Part shown: positions 50,897-59,496 of the stretch, piece by piece
Position numbering within the stretch: the first letter of the stretch is position 1
How the letters are laid out: every line of letters starts with the position of its first letter
NCBI GenBank assembly: GCA_022843585.1
Contig: JALHNJ010000006.1
Span: 62,001-126,000 of the forward strand
Direction: 5' to 3'
Source: Chitinophagaceae bacterium
GTDB lineage: Bacteria; Bacteroidota; Bacteroidia; Chitinophagales; Chitinophagaceae
Length of the DNA stretch: 64,000 bases
Notes under the pieces: model-generated
What the model was told of the DNA's origin: nothing
What the model saw: only the letters and a program-made list of their open reading frames with translations
The model's database searches: none
Made by a program: the position numbers and the translations under genes

Positions 50897-51733
50897 ATGA
50901 AACCAAACAACCTTAAACGTGGAAATCTTTTGCTTGCCCTTGTAGCAATAGCATTAACCATTGGATTAGTATCCTGGGACTATAAACAAACACCCGGCAA
51001 GTATCAGCAATCTGTAAATGACACCACTCCAAAAAAGAAAACAGACAAGGATAAAAAAGTTCGAGACCTGGATGATGTGTTGGATGAGTTAAACTCCACC
51101 GACTTTAGAGTAGAAATGGAAAAAGCGCAGAAAGAAATTGCGGAGGCTATGAAGAATTTCAACAGCGATAAGATTAAGCTGGAAATAGAAAAGGCAATGA
51201 AAGATTTTGATGGTGCCAAAATTCAGCAAGAAATAGCCGAGACGCTGGCCAAAGTTGATTTTGAAAAAATACAAAAGGAGGTAGCCGAAGCAATGAAGAA
51301 TGTTGATATGGCCAAAATTCAAAAAGAGGTTGCAGAATCATTAGCTAAAGTAAACTGGGACCAGATTAAAGACGAAATGAATAAAGTAAAGAATATTGAT
51401 ATGAAGGAATTGGAAACTAATATGAAAAAATTGAGCGAAGAAATGAAAGAACTGGGCCCTAAAATGGAAAAAGAAATAGAAAAGGCTAAAGAAGAAGTTG
51501 AAAAAGCAAAAGCAGAAATTAAAGAGTACAAAATATTTGTAGATGGTCTGGATAAAGATGGCCTGATCAACAAAAAAGAAGCTTATAAATTAAAACATAA
51601 AGACGGAGAACTGTTCATCAATGATAAAAAGGCTTCAGCTGAGACGTATAATAAATATCGCAGCTTTTTGGAGAAACACAAAAATTTCAACATTGAAAAA
51701 AGTGATGATGATTTTGATATAGATATGGACTAA
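50897..51733 (+). CDS. Membrane-anchored protein with 16-residue helical tandem repeats
   Basis: A 278-residue protein started at the ATG at 50897 (MKPNNLKRGNLLLALVAIALTIG); a GTG 11 codons upstream is less likely. One N-terminal hydrophobic segment serves as anchor or signal. After a charged linker, residues about 92-170 are tandem 16-residue units of the form K-I-Q-x-E-[IV]-A-E-x-[LM]-x-x-[VF]-D-x-x: four exact 16-residue units at 51170-51361 and a fifth of 15. A Lys/Glu-rich coiled coil follows (MEKEIEKAKEEVEKAKAEI), then a small C-terminal domain (KLKHKDGELFINDKKAS) and an acidic tail (DDDFDIDMD). No family recognised; the repeats would make a long amphipathic helix, as in membrane-associating or scaffold proteins. 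Confidence 0.75.
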   Translation: MKPNNLKRGNLLLALVAIALTIGLVSWDYKQTPGKYQQSVNDTTPKKKTDKDKKVRDLDDVLDELNSTDFRVEMEKAQKEIAEAMKNFNSDKIKLEIEKAMKDFDGAKIQQEIAETLAKVDFEKIQKEVAEAMKNVDMAKIQKEVAESLAKVNWDQIKDEMNKVKNIDMKELETNMKKLSEEMKELGPKMEKEIEKAKEEVEKAKAEIKEYKIFVDGLDKDGLINKKEAYKLKHKDGELFINDKKASAETYNKYRSFLEKHKNFNIEKSDDDFDIDMD

Positions 51734-51768
51734 AATAATAGCTAACCAAAGCCAGCCCTGAAAAACAA

Positions 51769-51794
51769 AAAAGTCCCGCTAATGCGGGACTTTT
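51769..51794. terminator. Bidirectional terminator between convergent genes
   Basis: AAAAGTCCCGC TAAT GCGGGACTTTT: an 11-bp perfect stem with a 4-base loop, T-run on both strands. It lies between the rightward repeat-protein gene and the leftward beta-domain gene and serves both. Confidence 0.92.
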
Positions 51795-51817
51795 AGTTAT
51801 ATCGTATCAATGAATTT

Positions 51818-52219
51818 TTACTTTACTGCACCAAAGCCAAAAGTGGAAGGCAATACTTCAAAATTATTATTCTCGATCATTTCTATATTTAACTGGAAAG
51901 CTTCATCTGTTTTGATTACTACTTTCTCTTTAGTAATTTTTTTAAACCCAGCTTTTTCAAAAACGAATTTATAAATGCCGGGCTTCAGTTCATCAAATGC
52001 AAAACCACCCTCCTCATCAGTCATTACAATTTTTTCTTTCTTGGAAACAAGGTAAGCGGTTACGCTTACATCCTTTATTGCTTTTTTACTCTCTGAATGT
52101 ATAACTGTACCATTCAGGTCATCTTTTTTACCAGCACCAGGATCAGGGGCTACGTCACCGGCTTTAGCAGCAGCAAAACCCAACAGGGAAATTGCAAGGA
52201 TGAAAAATTTTTGTTTCAT
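51818..52219 (-). CDS. Exported carboxypeptidase-regulatory-like beta-domain protein
   Basis: A 133-residue exported protein (signal MKQKFFILAISLLGFAAAKA). The rest is a single carboxypeptidase-D regulatory-like (transthyretin-type) beta-sandwich: LNGTVIHSESKKAIKDVSVTAY, TDEEGGFAFDELKPGIYKFVFEKAGF, and TDEAFQLNIEM. This is the same fold that begins SusC receptors, but alone. Function unknown; possibly a periplasmic binding or structural module. Transcribed alone. Confidence 0.83.
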   Translation of the reverse strand: MKQKFFILAISLLGFAAAKAGDVAPDPGAGKKDDLNGTVIHSESKKAIKDVSVTAYLVSKKEKIVMTDEEGGFAFDELKPGIYKFVFEKAGFKKITKEKVVIKTDEAFQLNIEMIENNNFEVLPSTFGFGAVK

Positions 52220-52287
52220 GGTTATTATTTTGATTGGTTATCCTAACCTTCTTATCACACATCATAATACCTAAGACAGTAATAAAA

Positions 52288-53262
52288 TTAAAACTTTTTT
52301 ACCGGATTCAGCAACAATTCATTAAACTCATTCCACACATTTTTTACTATTTCGCCTGCTGGTAAAATACTATCGAACAAAGCACTTACCTGGCCTATCT
52401 CCAACTCACCTTCTTCTAAATCACCTTCATACATACCCTTCTTTGCCCTTGCTCTTCCCAATAAAGCAGCTAACTGCTCTGGCGTTGCTCCTTTTTGCTG
52501 TGCATCCTGCACTTCCTGAAAAAATTTATTCTTCATTAATCTCACTGGTGTCAATTGCTTTAACGTCAGTTGTGTATCACCCTCCTGCGCCTCTATTACT
52601 TTATTCTTAAAATTAATATGCGATGACGCTTCTTCACTTGCCACAAACCGGCTGCCCATTTGTACTCCTTCAGCCCCCAACACCATCGCTGCCAGCATTT
52701 GCCTTCCGTTTCCGATTCCCCCCGCAGCTATCACTGGTATTTGCACGGCCTCCACAACTGCTGGAATTAAAACCATCGTTGTTGTTTCCTCTCTCCCATT
52801 ATGTCCACCAGCTTCAAATCCCTCTGCCACTACAGCATCACAACCACTTTCTTCCGCCTTTTTTGCAAATTTCGAAGAGCTAACAACATGCACTACGGTT
52901 ACACCCTTTTCTTTTAAGACGCTTGTCCATGTCTTTGGGTTACCGGCAGAAGTAAAAACAATTTTTACTCCTTCTTCTAAGATGATCTGAATATGCTTGT
53001 CAATATCGGGGTACAGTAAGGGTACGTTTATACCAAAGGGACGGTTAGTAGCAGATTTACATTTAAGGATCTGTTCTCTTAAGACATCAGGATACATCGA
53101 ACCGCTGCCTAGTATGCCTAAACCTCCGGCATTACCTACTGCACTTGCCAATTGCCAGCCGCTTGCCCATATCATACCGGCCTGAATGATGGGAAAATCA
53201 ATACTGAAAAGTTTGGTGATACGATTGTTAAAAGGTGTCGGTTGCCCGTTGTCAGGTGTCAT
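52288..53262 (-). CDS. Nitronate monooxygenase / FabK-like FMN-dependent protein
   Basis: A 324-residue FMN-binding TIM-barrel protein. Markers: FPIIQAGMIWASGWQLASAVGNAGGLGILGSG, GINVPLLYPD, VTVVHVVSSSKFAKKAEESGCDAVVAEGFEAGGHNG (phosphate/catalytic His region), IPVIAAGGIGNGRQMLAAMVLGAEGVQMGSRF. The family covers nitronate monooxygenase (2-nitropropane dioxygenase) and the enoyl-ACP reductase FabK; sequence alone does not decide which. The first 12 codons (MTPDNGQPTPFN) lie in one arm of an imperfect inverted repeat, so the N-terminus may be derived from repeat DNA and the original start may have been altered. Confidence 0.87.
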   Translation of the reverse strand: MTPDNGQPTPFNNRITKLFSIDFPIIQAGMIWASGWQLASAVGNAGGLGILGSGSMYPDVLREQILKCKSATNRPFGINVPLLYPDIDKHIQIILEEGVKIVFTSAGNPKTWTSVLKEKGVTVVHVVSSSKFAKKAEESGCDAVVAEGFEAGGHNGREETTTMVLIPAVVEAVQIPVIAAGGIGNGRQMLAAMVLGAEGVQMGSRFVASEEASSHINFKNKVIEAQEGDTQLTLKQLTPVRLMKNKFFQEVQDAQQKGATPEQLAALLGRARAKKGMYEGDLEEGELEIGQVSALFDSILPAGEIVKNVWNEFNELLLNPVKKF

Positions 53263-53329
53263 CAGTTGAAGGTCTTTGATATTCTATAAAGATAATTCAT
53301 GTTGCCTGACATCAGACAACCGACACCTT
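53232..53329. repeat. Imperfect inverted repeat spanning the start of the NMO-like gene
   Basis: AAGGTGTCGGTTG (53232-53244) and CAACCGACACCTT (53317-53329) are perfect 13-base inverted arms 72 bases apart. The match continues after a 5-base break with TGTCAGG (53249-53255) against CCTGACA (53306-53312). The left arm covers the first codons of the nitronate monooxygenase-like gene; the right arm lies between it and the nucleotidyltransferase stop. Confidence 0.75.
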
Positions 53330-53341
53330 AAAGCTTACAGC

Positions 53342-54331
53342 TTATCCCAGATCTATACTAGTATTATCCCCGATATTCAACGAACGGGTTTCACCACGAA
53401 GATTGGTGTCGCTACCAATAACTGAATCATCCAATACAATATCAAACAGGTTGGAGAATGAACCTATGATAGAGTTTTTTACAATCGAATAATCTATAGT
53501 TGTGTTTTCGCCAATGGATATATTAGGGCCGATGATAGAATTTTTAATAGAACAACCTGCGCCAATACTAACCGGAGGAATGATTACCGTATTCTCGTAT
53601 TGTGAAGCATCTATTTTAGGAGCAAATTTTTTCAATAACAATGCATTTGATTCCAGCATGGTTTCTTTACGACCGCAATCAAACCAGTTCTCTACCTTAA
53701 AAGATTGAAACTTTACACCCATTTGTATCATACAATCCAATGCATCTGTAAGACTGTATTCACCATGGCTGCGCAAACCTGCACGGATATTATTCTCCAG
53801 GCATTGAAACATCTGGTCGCTTTCCTTTATTTTATAAACACCAACCAGTGCCATATTTGATTTTGGGATCTGCGGCTTCTCCACTACCCGACTAATAAAA
53901 CAGTCGTCTTCAATTTCTGCTACACCGAACTCACGGGGGTCTTCCACTTTTCTAACTCCAATCATAGAGTAAGGGCTATCTACCACTTCCTGCACATTGT
54001 ACTCACAAATGGTATCTCCCAACACCACTAGCACTTCGTCGTGGTTAACAATACTTCGGGTTAGTCGTATCGCATGACCAACTCCCTGCCTGTCTACCTG
54101 GTGAACATAGTGAGCCTTTATTTCAGGATGCTTAGCCTTTACATAATCCTGTATTTTATCGCCGAGATAACCAACAATAAAAACAAATTCGTTAATGCCC
54201 ACTTCCTTTAACTGGTCTATAATAATACTAAGAACCGTTTTACCGGCCAAAGGTATAAGTGCTTTGGGCTGCGTGTAACTATGTGGACGCAACTTGGTGC
54301 CTGCGCCTGCTACTGGTATAATAGCTTTCAT
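53342..54331 (-). CDS. Sugar-1-phosphate nucleotidyltransferase with left-handed beta-helix
   Basis: A 329-residue cytoplasmic enzyme. The N-terminal nucleotidyltransferase domain opens with KAIIPVAGAGTKLRPHSYTQPKALIPLAGK (signature Gly-rich loop, Arg, and the PKALIPLAGK lysine), then VLVVLGDTICEYN (metal Asp), EFGVAEIEDDCFISRVVEKP and NWFDCGRKETML. The last 75 residues are hexapeptide repeats of a left-handed beta-helix (IPPVSIGAGCSIKNSIIGPNISIGENTTI). It resembles glucose-1-phosphate thymidylyl/uridylyltransferases; the sugar nucleotide made is not determined. The C-terminal helix could carry an acetyltransferase-like role or only oligomerise. Confidence 0.9.
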   Translation of the reverse strand: MKAIIPVAGAGTKLRPHSYTQPKALIPLAGKTVLSIIIDQLKEVGINEFVFIVGYLGDKIQDYVKAKHPEIKAHYVHQVDRQGVGHAIRLTRSIVNHDEVLVVLGDTICEYNVQEVVDSPYSMIGVRKVEDPREFGVAEIEDDCFISRVVEKPQIPKSNMALVGVYKIKESDQMFQCLENNIRAGLRSHGEYSLTDALDCMIQMGVKFQSFKVENWFDCGRKETMLESNALLLKKFAPKIDASQYENTVIIPPVSIGAGCSIKNSIIGPNISIGENTTIDYSIVKNSIIGSFSNLFDIVLDDSVIGSDTNLRGETRSLNIGDNTSIDLG

Positions 54332-54439
54332 TGATGAACCATGGTGGTTTTTATGTACTAATCAAAAGCCAACGAAAGTAACACTTTTGAAATAAACAAA
54401 AAGCAGGGCTATTTCCTGCGGTTCTCATTCGTCTTCACT

Positions 54440-54447
54440 TAATTTTG
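54440..54447 (+). promoter_or_regulatory. Possible -7 element upstream of glyA
   Basis: TAATTTTG matches TAnnTTTG exactly and ends 4 bases before the glyA ATG (54452). No TTTG or TTG lies at the usual distance upstream, and its use would give a leaderless or nearly leaderless message, so this is tentative. Confidence 0.35.
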
Positions 54448-54451
54448 CAGC

Positions 54452-55729
54452 ATGCAAAAAGACACACTGGTTTTCGACCTTATAAACAAAGAACTTGACC
54501 GTCAGCGAAACGGTATTGAACTAATTGCTTCTGAAAATTTCACTTCCCTGCAAGTAATGCAGGCCATGGGAACAGTGCCTACCAATAAATATGCAGAAGG
54601 CTATCCCGGAAAGAGATATTACGGGGGCTGTGAAGTGGTAGATGAAATAGAAACACTGGCAATCGAAAGACTAAAAAAAGTTTTTAATTGCTCCTGGGCT
54701 AATGTACAGCCGCACAGTGGTGCGCAAGCCAATGGTGCGGTATTTTTAGCCGTAATGAAACCAGGTGAAAAATTTTTAGGCCTTGACCTGAGCATGGGCG
54801 GACATCTTACTCATGGCAGTCCTGCAAACTTTAGCGGTAAAACTTATCATGCATTACACTACGGTGTTACCAAAGATGGTATAGTAGATTATGAACAATT
54901 GGAAGCTATAGCCCGCAGCGAAAAACCAAAAATGATCATCTGTGGCGCATCTGCATACAGCCGTGATTGGGATTATAAACGTATCCGTGCAGTAGCTGAC
55001 GAAATTGGTGCCGTTGTTTTTGCTGACATTGCTCATCCGGCCGGATTGATTGCTGCAGGTTTATTAAACGACCCTTTTGATCATTGTCATATTGTTTCTT
55101 CTACTACACATAAAACATTGCGTGGACCAAGAGGCGGCATCATCATGCTGCGTCATGATTTTGAAAACCCCTGGGCCTTAAAAGATCCAAAAGGAAATTT
55201 AAGGATGATGAGTTCGCTGCTTGATCTTGCAGTATTCCCGGGTACACAAGGCGGACCATTAGAACATGTGATCGCTGCTAAGGCAGTCGCATTTGGTGAA
55301 ATTTTAGATGGTTCATTTAAAGCATACGGACAACAGGTAATTGCCAATGCACAGGCAATGGCCAAAGCATTAGTAGCAAGAGGATACCAGCTTATTAGTG
55401 GGGGAACCGATAATCATTTGATGCTGATCGATCTTAGAAATAAAAATTTGACTGGAAAGAAAGCACAGGAAACATTAGACAAAGCACATATAACGCTGAA
55501 TAAAAATGCAGTTCCGTTTGATGATAAATCGCCATTTGTAACATCGGGTATCCGAATTGGTGTTCCTGCGGTTACTACAAGAGGAATGAAAGAAGCTGAT
55601 ATGGAAACCGTAGTTAGTATGATTGATAAAGTGTTGATGAATGCAGATGATGAAGCAGTGATTGCCTCTGTAAAGATTGAAGTAAGAGAATTTATGCAGC
55701 AGTTTCCTTTGTATCCTGAGTTAGGATAA
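54452..55729 (+). CDS. glyA: Serine hydroxymethyltransferase
   Basis: A complete 425-residue PLP enzyme converting serine and tetrahydrofolate to glycine and 5,10-methylene-tetrahydrofolate. Family marks: [86 protein letters not shown], the PLP lysine in [15 protein letters not shown], and [16 protein letters not shown]. Cytoplasmic housekeeping gene, divergent from the nucleotidyltransferase gene. A DUF4293 gene follows after 27 bases and may be co-transcribed. Confidence 0.97.
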   Translation: MQKDTLVFDLINKELDRQRNGIELIASENFTSLQVMQAMGTVPTNKYAEGYPGKRYYGGCEVVDEIETLAIERLKKVFNCSWANVQPHSGAQANGAVFLAVMKPGEKFLGLDLSMGGHLTHGSPANFSGKTYHALHYGVTKDGIVDYEQLEAIARSEKPKMIICGASAYSRDWDYKRIRAVADEIGAVVFADIAHPAGLIAAGLLNDPFDHCHIVSSTTHKTLRGPRGGIIMLRHDFENPWALKDPKGNLRMMSSLLDLAVFPGTQGGPLEHVIAAKAVAFGEILDGSFKAYGQQVIANAQAMAKALVARGYQLISGGTDNHLMLIDLRNKNLTGKKAQETLDKAHITLNKNAVPFDDKSPFVTSGIRIGVPAVTTRGMKEADMETVVSMIDKVLMNADDEAVIASVKIEVREFMQQFPLYPELG

Positions 55730-55756
55730 AATTATTGATGAACTAAAATATTTATA

Positions 55757-56179
55757 ATGATACAACGTCAACAAACCCTCTGGTTACTATTAGCTACTAT
55801 CGCAGGTGTTCTTAGTTTTATGTTTCCATTTGCTGTAGGAGAAAAAATAGTAGTAAATACAACGATGAAGGAAAGAGTAGATTTTGTAGCAGGGGAAGAC
55901 TTTTTTATACTTATTCTCACCATTGCTGCAATTGGTATTGCGGCTGTTACAATCTTTCTATTTAAAGATCGCAAGCTGCAAATTAAATTATGCTTACTAG
56001 GTTTATTGGTATCCATTGGCATACTCATACTTTATATTTTAGGTATGAATAAATTGTTAGCAAGCACACCGGCATTATGGTCTATACTTCCTGTAGCAAT
56101 AATTATATCCTATTTTATGGCCTTTCGTAATATAAGAAAGGATGAAAAGCTTGTAAAGTCATTAGACAAGTTGAGATAA
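55757..56179 (+). CDS. DUF4293 membrane protein
   Basis: A 140-residue protein with four transmembrane helices. The start MIQRQQTLWLLLATIAGVLSFMFPF is characteristic of the Bacteroidota-specific DUF4293 family. The remainder is FILILTIAAIGIAAVTIFLFKDRKLQIKLCLLGLLVSIGILILYIL and LWSILPVAIIISYFMAFRNIRKDEKLV. Function unknown; the conserved short cytoplasmic tail ends VKSLDKLR. It follows glyA and converges with the T9SS gene 28 bases away without a visible terminator. Confidence 0.9.
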   Translation: MIQRQQTLWLLLATIAGVLSFMFPFAVGEKIVVNTTMKERVDFVAGEDFFILILTIAAIGIAAVTIFLFKDRKLQIKLCLLGLLVSIGILILYILGMNKLLASTPALWSILPVAIIISYFMAFRNIRKDEKLVKSLDKLR

Positions 56180-56207
56180 CCTTTCCAATCATTTCGGGTT
56201 TTTACTG

Positions 56208-58991
56208 TTATTGAACTATAAGTTTTGTACTCCGGTTTTTTCCAGCTCCGCTGATATTTACAACATAAAATCCGGGGGTAATTGATGCAGGCAGTTCAAT
56301 TGTTCTGGCAGCATTGCCACCATTATGCTGCCAACTGGTTGAATATACTTGCTGTCCTGCCTGGTTTATAATACGCATAGTATAGTTTTCACGGCCTTCG
56401 CTACTCAACTCAATCACTATTATTTTATTTTTTACCGGGTTGGGGTAGATCGTAAAATAATCAACTTGCTCTCTGTTAACTTTTACAATGGAACTATATT
56501 TAAGCAGTCCGCTTTTTTCGATTGCTTTTATTCTATAAAAAAAAGTTTGCTGGTTTACCACTCGGTCAACTTCGTTGTAGCTGGCTCTGCCACCTGTATT
56601 TAATCGTGGTGTCAGGATATGAATAGTTGAAAAATTTATTCCATCTCCCGATCTTTCCAGCTCATATCTTTCTACATCTTCCTCGGTTTCATTTATCCAT
56701 TCAATTTTATTATCAGCACCTGCAGTATATGCTTTTACAGAAGAAAATTTAACAGGCAATGGGTTTGCCCCTGCACTGGAACTTCCCAATGCAAAAAATC
56801 CGAAGGCAGAAACATTGTTCCATGTTACAGAACCATTGGATACAATACCAGTATTACCGCCATTATTATTAAAGTTGCTCCAGGATGTACCAAACTGAGC
56901 TACAACAATAGAAGTTAAATCTGTTACATATGCGGCAGTATTACAATTACTACTTCCACTCCAGCTTAATGTAACGTTTACAGAAGAAGTACCGGCCGTT
57001 CTTGATAAATCCCAATACTCACAGGCACTAACATGATAAAGTCCGGGTGCGGAAACTGAACCAAGACCAGCTGCACTTGCACGGATAAATTCTGCTGTAA
57101 ATGCATCACCCGGTAAAGCTGGTGCTGATATACCTGTATATCTATGGCCCGCATTTACTTTACCGATTGGAAAAAGAAATGCCGTGTTTCCATTTTTGCG
57201 CATCGGTCCGTTTACAAATGAATTGTCGGAACCACCAGAAATTCTCGAAGTATAATTTGCACCAGCAACTGTACTTCCGGCATCCATGGTAAGCAAATTA
57301 CCGGAAGTAGTTATATGACCAGCTTGAAGACTCAATGTACCAGCAACAGTTATTGGCTGTTCTAAACTAACTCCTGTAGTTGTATTACCGGCACTATTAT
57401 TAATGGTAAGGTTATTTACCTGGTTGGCATGGGGAGTAGTAGTAAAAGTTCCGCTATTCTGTATAGCCGAAGCATTATACGTAAAATTAGCTGCGCTGCT
57501 AAATGTTCGGGTAGCTAACGAAGTTGATACAGTTCCTGTATTTCCATTTTGCACTCCATCTGGATTAGCCGTTATTAAACCGCCGCCCGGATGTAATATA
57601 AATTCATTATTGCTTCCGGCACTTGCTCCGGTAGAGCTAACTACCTGGTGAGTACCTGCATCTAATACACCTTCATTGTTTATAATGAGATGCCCGCCCC
57701 ACACGGCTGTGCCGCTGCTTGATAATTGAACAGATGATAATAACTGCACACGGCTATTATTAACAATCGTAAAATTGGTGTACGAAATATTTGCAGGTGT
57801 TGATGCCAAAAATGTTTGTGTTCCTGATTTATTAAAAGTTATTGTTCCATTAGCAATTGAATTATCAGTGGTGGAAGTGGTCATTATTGCTGTACCCGTT
57901 ACTGAAAAATCACCATCAATATGCAGCTCCGTAAAATTGGCGGCGTTAGAACTTCCATATGCAAAATCAAACATGCCACCGGATTGAGAAAAGTTACCAG
58001 CTACGTTGAGTATGATTTTATTTAATGTAACCGATCCTCCGCTTGCAATATGAAAATCAAAATAGGTAGATGTGGAAGTTGCACCTGTCATAATGAAGTT
58101 GCCATCCACATTTACAGTGGCTGTAATATTATCGCCATTGGTGATGGATAACCAGGTTGCATCATTAACCACCAGGTTGCCGCCAATATTCAACGTATAG
58201 GTGCTGTTATTATCTGTTGCAAGTGATACCGTATTGTTGCTGTTGCCAATTGTAAAGTCTCCATCTACTGTTGTAAGTTCTCCGTCAAAATCTATTGCAG
58301 TAGTTTGGTTCGGGCAGTTCCACGAAAAATTTCCAAAGGACTGATCAAGACCACCGGGAACCATGGAAGTTACCCCAGTTATATTGCAATTTGCAGCAGT
58401 ATTCCATATAGCTGTTGGAATAGCACTTCCGTTTACATCATGAATATAAGTAGCAGTGCTATTCATTCGTAACACTGCATTGGCTCCTCCTTTGGTAAAC
58501 ACACCATAAGTATTAGGTTGTCCCGCAACATCCAATTCCACTTTTATTGTTCCGTTAATTGCAGCTTCTAAACCAGTAGTATTGGAAGTGGTGAGAATAA
58601 GTCGCCTGTCGTTCGATCCGTTATTTCTGCCAGCAATCGTAAGTGTTGCTCCTGCATCAATCAATATAGCGTCAGTAGCAGCAGTTGTAACTGTCAATGT
58701 TCTGTTTCCAGATGTGTTGGGCTTTAATGTTACATTGGTGGTTCCCGTTACTTGTAGCTTACCAATATTTTGGGTAGGAACATTTAGAATAGTAAATGTA
58801 GTGTTGGTATTTAATAGAACCACATCACCAGCACCTGGCACTCCATTAGGATTCCAGTTATTGGCACTGTTCCAATTGATTCCATCGCCACCGCCATCCC
58901 AGGTTTTTTGAGCGGCAACAATTATCGGTGACAAGATCAGAGCAATAAAGTACAAACAAAATTTGCCTGTTTTTGCATGCAGCTTTTTCAT
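56208..58991 (-). CDS. T9SS-secreted beta-rich surface protein
   Basis: A 927-residue secreted protein. The signal is KTGKFCLYFIALILSPIIVAA, followed at once by KTWDGGGDGINWNSANNWNPNGVPGAGD, a start seen in many Bacteroidota adhesin-like proteins. The body (about residues 60-560) is Thr/Asn/Gly-rich beta-helix-like sequence. A conserved block of about 100 residues follows (TRISGGSDNSFVNGPMRKNGN, FPIGKVNAGHRYTGISAP, LYHVSACEYWDLSRTAGT), then a domain beginning VKFSSVKAYTAGADNKIEWINETEEDVERYELERS. The type A T9SS tail has FTIYPNPVKNKIIVIEL and ends GFYVVNISGAGKNRSTKLIVQ. Function at the surface unknown; it is a paralogue of the gene at 61480. Confidence 0.88.
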   Translation of the reverse strand: MKKLHAKTGKFCLYFIALILSPIIVAAQKTWDGGGDGINWNSANNWNPNGVPGAGDVVLLNTNTTFTILNVPTQNIGKLQVTGTTNVTLKPNTSGNRTLTVTTAATDAILIDAGATLTIAGRNNGSNDRRLILTTSNTTGLEAAINGTIKVELDVAGQPNTYGVFTKGGANAVLRMNSTATYIHDVNGSAIPTAIWNTAANCNITGVTSMVPGGLDQSFGNFSWNCPNQTTAIDFDGELTTVDGDFTIGNSNNTVSLATDNNSTYTLNIGGNLVVNDATWLSITNGDNITATVNVDGNFIMTGATSTSTYFDFHIASGGSVTLNKIILNVAGNFSQSGGMFDFAYGSSNAANFTELHIDGDFSVTGTAIMTTSTTDNSIANGTITFNKSGTQTFLASTPANISYTNFTIVNNSRVQLLSSVQLSSSGTAVWGGHLIINNEGVLDAGTHQVVSSTGASAGSNNEFILHPGGGLITANPDGVQNGNTGTVSTSLATRTFSSAANFTYNASAIQNSGTFTTTPHANQVNNLTINNSAGNTTTGVSLEQPITVAGTLSLQAGHITTSGNLLTMDAGSTVAGANYTSRISGGSDNSFVNGPMRKNGNTAFLFPIGKVNAGHRYTGISAPALPGDAFTAEFIRASAAGLGSVSAPGLYHVSACEYWDLSRTAGTSSVNVTLSWSGSSNCNTAAYVTDLTSIVVAQFGTSWSNFNNNGGNTGIVSNGSVTWNNVSAFGFFALGSSSAGANPLPVKFSSVKAYTAGADNKIEWINETEEDVERYELERSGDGINFSTIHILTPRLNTGGRASYNEVDRVVNQQTFFYRIKAIEKSGLLKYSSIVKVNREQVDYFTIYPNPVKNKIIVIELSSEGRENYTMRIINQAGQQVYSTSWQHNGGNAARTIELPASITPGFYVVNISGAGKNRSTKLIVQ

Positions 58992-59327
58992 GATAGTGGA
59001 TTTTAGGAGTAAACCATTACTGATTTACTGGTTTTACCTTACGAAAATAGGTTTCGATAAGTGTAAGTACCTAAAAAATGAGATTAGAAAACCTCTAATG
59101 TCCGGCAATCAGGTAATTCTACTAAGACTAAATACGAATAGAAAGAAATATAATGTGCAACACTCCTGTTTAAATCCGCTACCGGATTTACAGTAAATAA
59201 GCGAATACATACAGAAGATTTTTTACAATCATTCTTTGTATTATTCCTAACTAATAAATGAAATTGTACGTTGAAATATTTTAAAAAAATGTGTAGCTAT
59301 CCGTTAGTAGGCGAACTGATTTTGCCT

Positions 59328-59402
59328 ATGAAAAAAACAAAACCGATATTATTCTTTTTCTTACAACACAGTTGCTTAATGAGTAATTCTTGCTCTCACT
59401 AA
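59328..59402 (+). pseudogene. 24-codon ORF resembling a truncated signal peptide
   Basis: ATG at 59328 opens MKKTKPILFFFLQHSC, then stops at 59402. The start looks like a Sec signal or lipoprotein signal, and a promoter-like TGATTTTG (59317-59324) stands 3 bases before it. It could be a decayed start of an exported gene or a leader ORF for the kelch gene 94 bases downstream. The rest of the 505-base gap (58992-59496) holds a short stem (AAATCCG CTAC CGGATTT, about 59172-59189) and the kelch-gene promoter; no other gene is visible. Confidence 0.35.
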
Positions 59403-59441
59403 GTGTAACCACTAATTCTCCATTTTTAGTCGTTGTTTTGA

Positions 59442-59472
59442 TTGACATTGGCTTTTTTGTTCGCTAAGTTTG
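59442..59472 (+). promoter_or_regulatory. Promoter of the kelch-repeat gene (Bacteroidota type)
   Basis: TTG at 59442-59444 and TAAGTTTG at 59465-59472 are 20 bases apart and match the -33/-7 pattern TTG...TAnnTTTG. The ATG at 59497 is 24 bases beyond. Confidence 0.5.
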
Positions 59473-59496
59473 GTTGTATCCAATATCCAAACCACC

